Shown: positions 60,735 to 64,000 of the stretch, one piece after another | How the letters are laid out: each line of letters begins with the position of its first letter | Position numbering within the stretch: position 1 is the stretch's first letter | Assembly (NCBI GenBank): GCA_030737835.1 | Contig: JAUJYN010000017.1 | Coordinates: 3,038,001 to 3,102,000 of the forward strand | DNA: 64,000 nt | Source: Acorus gramineus | Taxonomy: Eukaryota > Streptophyta > Magnoliopsida > Acorales > Acoraceae | Direction: 5' to 3' | Translations under genes and position numbers: made by a program | Notes under the pieces: model-generated | Seen by the model: only the letters and a program-made list of their open reading frames with translations | The model's database searches: none | Told to the model about the DNA's origin: nothing

Positions 60735-61975
60735 GTAAGCCCTTTTTCCTCTCTTTTCATGCTTAGATGTATGTTAGGGGGGGGTTTGTGTTTGGGTGGT
60801 GGTCGGCGGCTGGGGGGCTGTCGGAGGCGGTTGGGGGGGCCGGAGGCCGTTAGTGGCCTGGTGGTGGTGGTAGAGGAGCTCGGGCAGAGGGGTTGCAGTC
60901 CCGGGCAGCAGACAACACAGGCAGCGCTCAGGCTGGTGCAGCGGCAAAGCGCGCGCGCGTGCGCGCGGACGTGCGCGGGGCGTGCGCTCGGGTGGGCACT
61001 GGGCGTGCTGGGTGCTGGAGGTGCTCGGGCATGGGGGTTGCAGTCCCGGGCAGGGGGGGGGGCTAGCTGCCCCGGGTAGGCTGGAGCAGGCACACCAGTT
61101 TGCCGGGCGCGCGAGCGCGTGCGGGCGGGCGTGCACTCGGGGGGTGCAGGGGGAGGCATGCGGGTAGGCTGGCTGGGCAGTGCGCGCTGGCAGGCCAGGC
61201 AGGCAGGCTGGGCGGCAGGCGTGCTAGGCAAGAGGTGCTGGGCATCAGGCGAGCAGTGCCGGGCGTGCAGGCGAGCGGTGCTCGGGCCACTCGACGATGC
61301 GCGCAGGCAGGCAGCGCGGGCAGGCTGGCAGGCGCGTTGGGCGCGTGCTGCCAGGCGCGCTGGGCACGTGTTGCGCGGGCGTGCGCGTGGACGCTGGTGA
61401 GGGTCCCGGGTGCTGGGCGCTAAGCGCTGGGAGCTGGTCGCGGGTGCTGAGCACTGGGCGCTGGACGCCACAGAGGAGCATGCGCGGGGCGCTGGGCAGA
61501 GGCGCAGGTGTGCGCGCGGTGAGGAGGGCAGTGGGTGCGAGCGGGTGGTGCGCGCGGGGCGAGGCTGGTGGTGCGCGCGGAGTGCGCGCGGAGTGGGGCT
61601 GGAGGTGCGCGCGGGGCGAGCCACTGGGCGCGCGGGGCGTGCGGTGTGCTCGCAGGTCAGCGCGGGGCATGCGGGGTGCGCGCGGGCTGCTACGGCAGGG
61701 CGCAGTGGGCGCGCGGCGCACCGGGTGGCTCGGCTGCGGGTCCAGGCGTGCGGGCAGGGGCCCGGCGGTGCGCCTGGGTGCGCGGGCTGAGGCGCGGTGG
61801 CCCATCCGGGGCGGGTGGCCGTGCGGATGGTTGCTGGTGGTGCGGGAGTGAGTCGGGGTGCTCGGGCTAACGTGCATACGGGACATATGTACGTTTGCCC
61901 GAGTGTTGGGTATTTTTAGAGTATTTTGTAGTATTTGTGTATTTTACTCACCGAGTTGATTACCCTGTCTTGCAG
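60735..61975 (+). other. Putative leader intron 1
   Basis: Starts at the donor CTTG/GTAAGC and ends at the acceptor CTGTCTTGCAG. The same two borders occur in the other long LTRs: plus strand 25485-26566, 54442-55734 and 23581-24098; minus strand 271-1019, 11861-12612, 20720-21382 (acceptor mutated), 36033-36602, 45334-45847 and 51220-51762. Length (about 510-1290) and base composition of the inside vary widely while the borders stay constant. Confidence 0.5.
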
Positions 61976-62011
61976 ATCCTGACGGACGGTCGCGCGACGA
62001 CCCAGATATCG
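61976..62011 (+). other. Conserved micro-exon-like block
   Basis: A 36-nt block between a TTGCAG acceptor and a GTGAGT donor, with core CGGTCGCGCGACGACCC holding the palindrome GTCGCGCGAC. Exactly 36 nt also at 235-270, 9408-9443, 11825-11860, 24099-24134, 26567-26602 and 45298-45333. It is 39 nt at 20681-20719, 35994-36032 and 51181-51219, and 29 nt at 55735-55763. Most lengths are multiples of three. Read in one phase the differences are mainly at third positions. Confidence 0.55.
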
Positions 62012-62037
62012 GTGAGTGGGACAACCCAACCAGTTTT

Positions 62038-62074
62038 GGAGGCGTTACATGCACTTGGGCGTGTACCGTCCTCC
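62038..62074 (+). ncRNA. Conserved stem-loop after the micro-exon donor
   Basis: GGAGG pairs with CCTCC at the base and TACATGC with GCGTGTA inside. Equivalent hairpins: 171-209, 9343-9382, 11761-11799, 20607-20642, 22620-22655, 24161-24196, 26628-26666, 35926-35961, 45234-45272, 49060-49095, 51106-51141 and 55790-55828. Pairing is kept while bases change (for example GACGCGCG/CGCGCGTC at 49067-49086, GACGCGCA/TGCGCGTC at 51113-51132, CGATGCACG/CGTGCATCG at 9351-9372). It may be a structured RNA element of the leader; annotated as an RNA structure within the LTR, not a separate gene. Confidence 0.5.
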
Positions 62075-63194
62075 CCTGGGGCACATAGTTAGTATTAACT
62101 GTTTTTGTTATAATCCATGCAAGCATGATCTATGTGTAGAATGCATGCCACCCTAGACTTGTATGTTAGGGACTTGCACCCTTAGGATTATGTGTAAGAG
62201 CCATGCACCATGTTCCCATGCTAGGAAGCCTCGGCCTATGCATGCGTCCTATTAGTTTGATTATTAAATTAAATGCTAGCATGCCTTGTATAATATTATA
62301 GGGAGGGGCCTTGCGAGGTCAACATTGAGACCCGGGCTAGGGTGCTCCGTGTTCCTTGTTTGGTTGTCGGGATGTCCTGTATCGGGACCTCATGCTGCCC
62401 TCCCAAGGTTTCTTGTCCCATTAATATTATAACTCTTGTTGATAATTAATATGACATTCTTGTTAGTAGTTGTCATCATGTATTCCCCGCATCTTGGTTA
62501 TGCGCGCTGGTGGAATTCTGAAAGAATTCAAGGCATTAGAGTTGTAGAGATGTGCTGTCAGTGGATCCGAGTGAATCATATGCGATGGATAGGCTGTTCT
62601 GTTCCCTTCGTTGGATCCGTGTAGAGACTACCCCGGCGTTGGAAAGGTCGTCCCGTGCAGGGGCTCCCATCAGTAGGCGCCTCCTGATTTGGTAGAAGGA
62701 CTGTGCTGAATGTGGGAGTGGCCAAACGACCTACGGAGTGGGGAGAGACTATCGGTGGACCAAGGGTGACCAACAGCCTAGTCAGTCCCAAGAGCCTAGG
62801 TCACCTATTGGGGGTGAGGGTGAGGGTATGGTGGGCCGACGATGTGGCGACCCACTGGTTTTGTGTAATTAGTCCCAATATCCTTGGTCACCCATTGGGA
62901 GGTGAGGGTGAGGGTGTAGTGGGTTGACGGTAGCGACCCACTGGATTGCGGAGTTGCTGCCATTTTGTGGCTTGAGTAATGTGATTGTGGATTAATAATA
63001 TCTGGTTGTGGTTAATATAAGCTGTGATGCATGGGTTGTGCTGTTCACTGAGCGTGTGGCTCACCCCTCGCATAATATTTTTCTCCAGTGTCATCTGAGT
63101 CGGATCTGGAGGAGGAGCTCCCCGAGGGACTTCATCAGTAGCGGAGTAGCGCCATGTCCCGCGAGTATCAGAGGCTATCAGCATCCCTTTCGCT

Positions 63195-63270
63195 TGTATG
63201 TATTATATTCCGTGCTTGGGCACGCGGTTGTATTTTATTTGGATGTCTTTGTGTATATTGGCTCTCACAG
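63195..63270 (+). other. Putative short leader intron 3
   Basis: A 76-nt block starting GTATGT and ending CTCTCACAG, near the minimum plant intron size and T-rich. The same pair of borders is found in the minus-strand LTR at 10273-10346, and in variant C LTRs (for example 29545-29612, where the acceptor has an extra A). The preceding exon-like block begins after CTCCAG at 63088. Confidence 0.45.
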
Positions 63271-63481
63271 GACAGTTGATTATGTATCGAGTCTGTAATA
63301 TGTTTTTGAATTACAGACTCAGTCTTTTAGCTTCTGCATTTGGTGTATATATTATGTCAGCCCTGCTTTTATCTGTGTAGTCAATTTTAGCTGTTGTGTG
63401 AGTATGTTATAGAACTCCTGTTTACTGATATCATATATACACTTGCCGCGTCCCGGGGTCGGCCGGCCCTGGGGCGTGACA

Positions 63482-64000
63482 AAGACTACCTCAAAGTAGT
63501 CCACGGAGGACCAATAAAACTTTTGAGATCCACGAAGGCTTCCGGCGCATTCGTCAACCCCGATGGCAGTACTTAAAACTCGTAGTGCCCGAAACGATCA
63601 CATAAGGCCATCTAAAGGATGTCCAACTCCCGGAAGTGCGAAGATCGATCTAACAGCAGACACTCGCTCCCAGAGCTGGTCAAACAGATCATCGATTCGC
63701 GGCAAAGGTAATTGATCTTCAACCTCCCCGGGGAGATCAAAACAACACCTCGAACAATTAAATCCAGATTCTGCTCCTCGAGCATGGCTGGCGCTCATGA
63801 TGACACTTACACGCTTGGTAAGCCGCTCAACCGTACTTAATCCACAAGACACGCAATAAGGGGTCGTTGAACCTCGACAATGCCTATGCGACGTCATCTA
63901 TCTGATAAGGCGGTTGAGTCTCATCACGAACGTTAGCATCGCGTCTCCTCATTTGCGACCAATGTGGGGCAAAACGCGACAGTATCCACAACTGTGCTTC
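63482..64000 (-). pseudogene. RT remnant of the host element
   Basis: The minus strand aligns with the RT of the element at 41200-41500: GGGGTTGACGAATGCGCC corresponds to the NAPAAF region, and the block 63675-63715 encodes [12 protein letters not shown]. The left edge resumes exactly where 53858 stopped, within the codons after the catalytic FIDD. Frames are broken throughout; from about 63720 onward the relation weakens. Confidence 0.75.

Larger units (their letters stand above)
53859..63481 (+). mobile_element. Two-LTR Tekay-like element, internally rearranged
   Basis: Flanks AAGAT (53854-53858) and AAGAC (63482-63486) are a near-exact duplication. LTRs are 53859-57231 (3373 bp) and 60156-63481 (3326 bp). 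The internal region is only 2.9 kb: primer-binding site, gag, an LTR-derived piece, an RT/RNase H piece, the integrase C-terminal tail and a polypurine tract. It lacks protease, most RT and the integrase core, so it could move only with proteins from elsewhere. It inserted into RT codons of the minus-strand element around it. Confidence 0.92.
60156..63481 (+). repeat. 3' LTR (variant A), reference copy
   Basis: Complete 3326-bp LTR used as the reference for internal signals. In order: TATA box, palindrome, donor (60735), G+C-rich tract with chance ORFs, palindromic segment near 61865-61905, micro-exon block, hairpin, GAGACCCGGGCTAGGG module (about 62328), G-rich cassettes (about 62810 and 62900), acceptor (63085-63088), short exon-like block ending in TAG (63139-63141), short intron-like block (63195-63270) and the terminal GGGGCGTGACA. 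Confidence 0.92.
38030..64000 (-). mobile_element. Minus-strand Tekay-like element, continues past the window
   Basis: The 3' terminus of the element is at 38030 (TGTCACGCCCC) beside TGTAG, inside the plus-strand host LTR. 3' LTR pieces are 38030-39853 and 46592-46831. LTR sequence ending at 52625 abuts a polypurine tract at 52626-52640 and decayed integrase/chromodomain (52747-53382). RT sequence appears at 63482 after the nested element 53859-63481. Its 5' part and 5' LTR should lie to the right. The piece 50656-52625 overlaps, in LTR order, the pieces before it, so this 3' LTR is probably a recombinant of two copies. Confidence 0.65.

Noticed and set aside
63166..63380. Small hydrophobic peptides (MYYIPCLGT-type) repeated at 10129, 39949, 43917, 56949 and 63198
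   Set aside because: These derive from the conserved 3' LTR region. Frames shift between copies and the start ATG sits inside the proposed short intron.
1..64000. Host protein-coding genes, tRNA or rRNA genes
   Set aside because: None found. Every convincing protein match is retrotransposon gag-pol, and no tRNA-like cloverleaf or rRNA-like sequence was recognised by eye; a tRNAscan or BLASTX run would settle this.

Overview
This window looks like transposable-element DNA from a seed plant with a large, repeat-rich nuclear genome, most likely an angiosperm. The evidence is: primer-binding sites matching the 3' end of plant initiator tRNA-Met (TGGTATCAGAGC); Ty3/gypsy polyproteins of two plant clades; LTRs of 2.6-3.9 kb; and deep nesting. 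I see no host gene, rRNA, tRNA or CRISPR array. The species cannot be read from the sequence.

Layout, left to right. 1-1770: minus-strand LTR piece inserted in an old Tat/Ogre-like gypsy element (1771-8435, plus strand). That element keeps a G-patch-like region, reverse transcriptase (RT), a degenerate RNase H, a second (archaeal-type) RNase H and integrase, all broken by frameshifts and stops. 8436-13418: a minus-strand, Tekay/Del-like chromovirus with almost all internal sequence deleted. 13419-14090: a further LTR end. 14091-15767: an unrecognised block with a strong TATA box and palindromic TAGCCG motifs. 15768-17505: a minus-strand LTR cut by a plus-strand LTR that starts at 17506 and hosts everything to its right.

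From 17506 onward the window is a matryoshka of one LTR family inserting into its own LTRs. Solo LTRs lie at 18713-22206 (target-site duplication, TSD, GGTAG), 22702-29822 (ATGGC, itself holding 24895-28259) and 33623-37564 (GATGC). An unrelated solo LTR lies at 30779-33415 (TTACC/TTAAC). A minus-strand element starts at 38030 and runs out of the window. It carries a two-LTR element at 39854-46591 (TSD GTATG), an LTR at 46832-50655 without matching flanks, and a two-LTR plus-strand element at 53859-63481 (AAGAT/AAGAC) that landed in the RT active-site codons.

Three LTR variants recur. A starts TGTTATATATGTGTCAC. B starts TGTTGTGCCTGTGTC. C starts TGTTATGCCTGTGTC. All end GGGGCGTGACA. The most notable signal is shared inside these LTRs: a consensus splice donor, a 36- or 39-nt micro-exon-like block with an AG acceptor and GTGAGT donor, a base-pairing hairpin just after it, G-quadruplex-prone GGGTGA arrays, and a third short intron-like block before the primer-binding site. 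This suggests a spliced leader with a structured element kept only in unspliced RNA. That is inference from sequence and needs RNA data.
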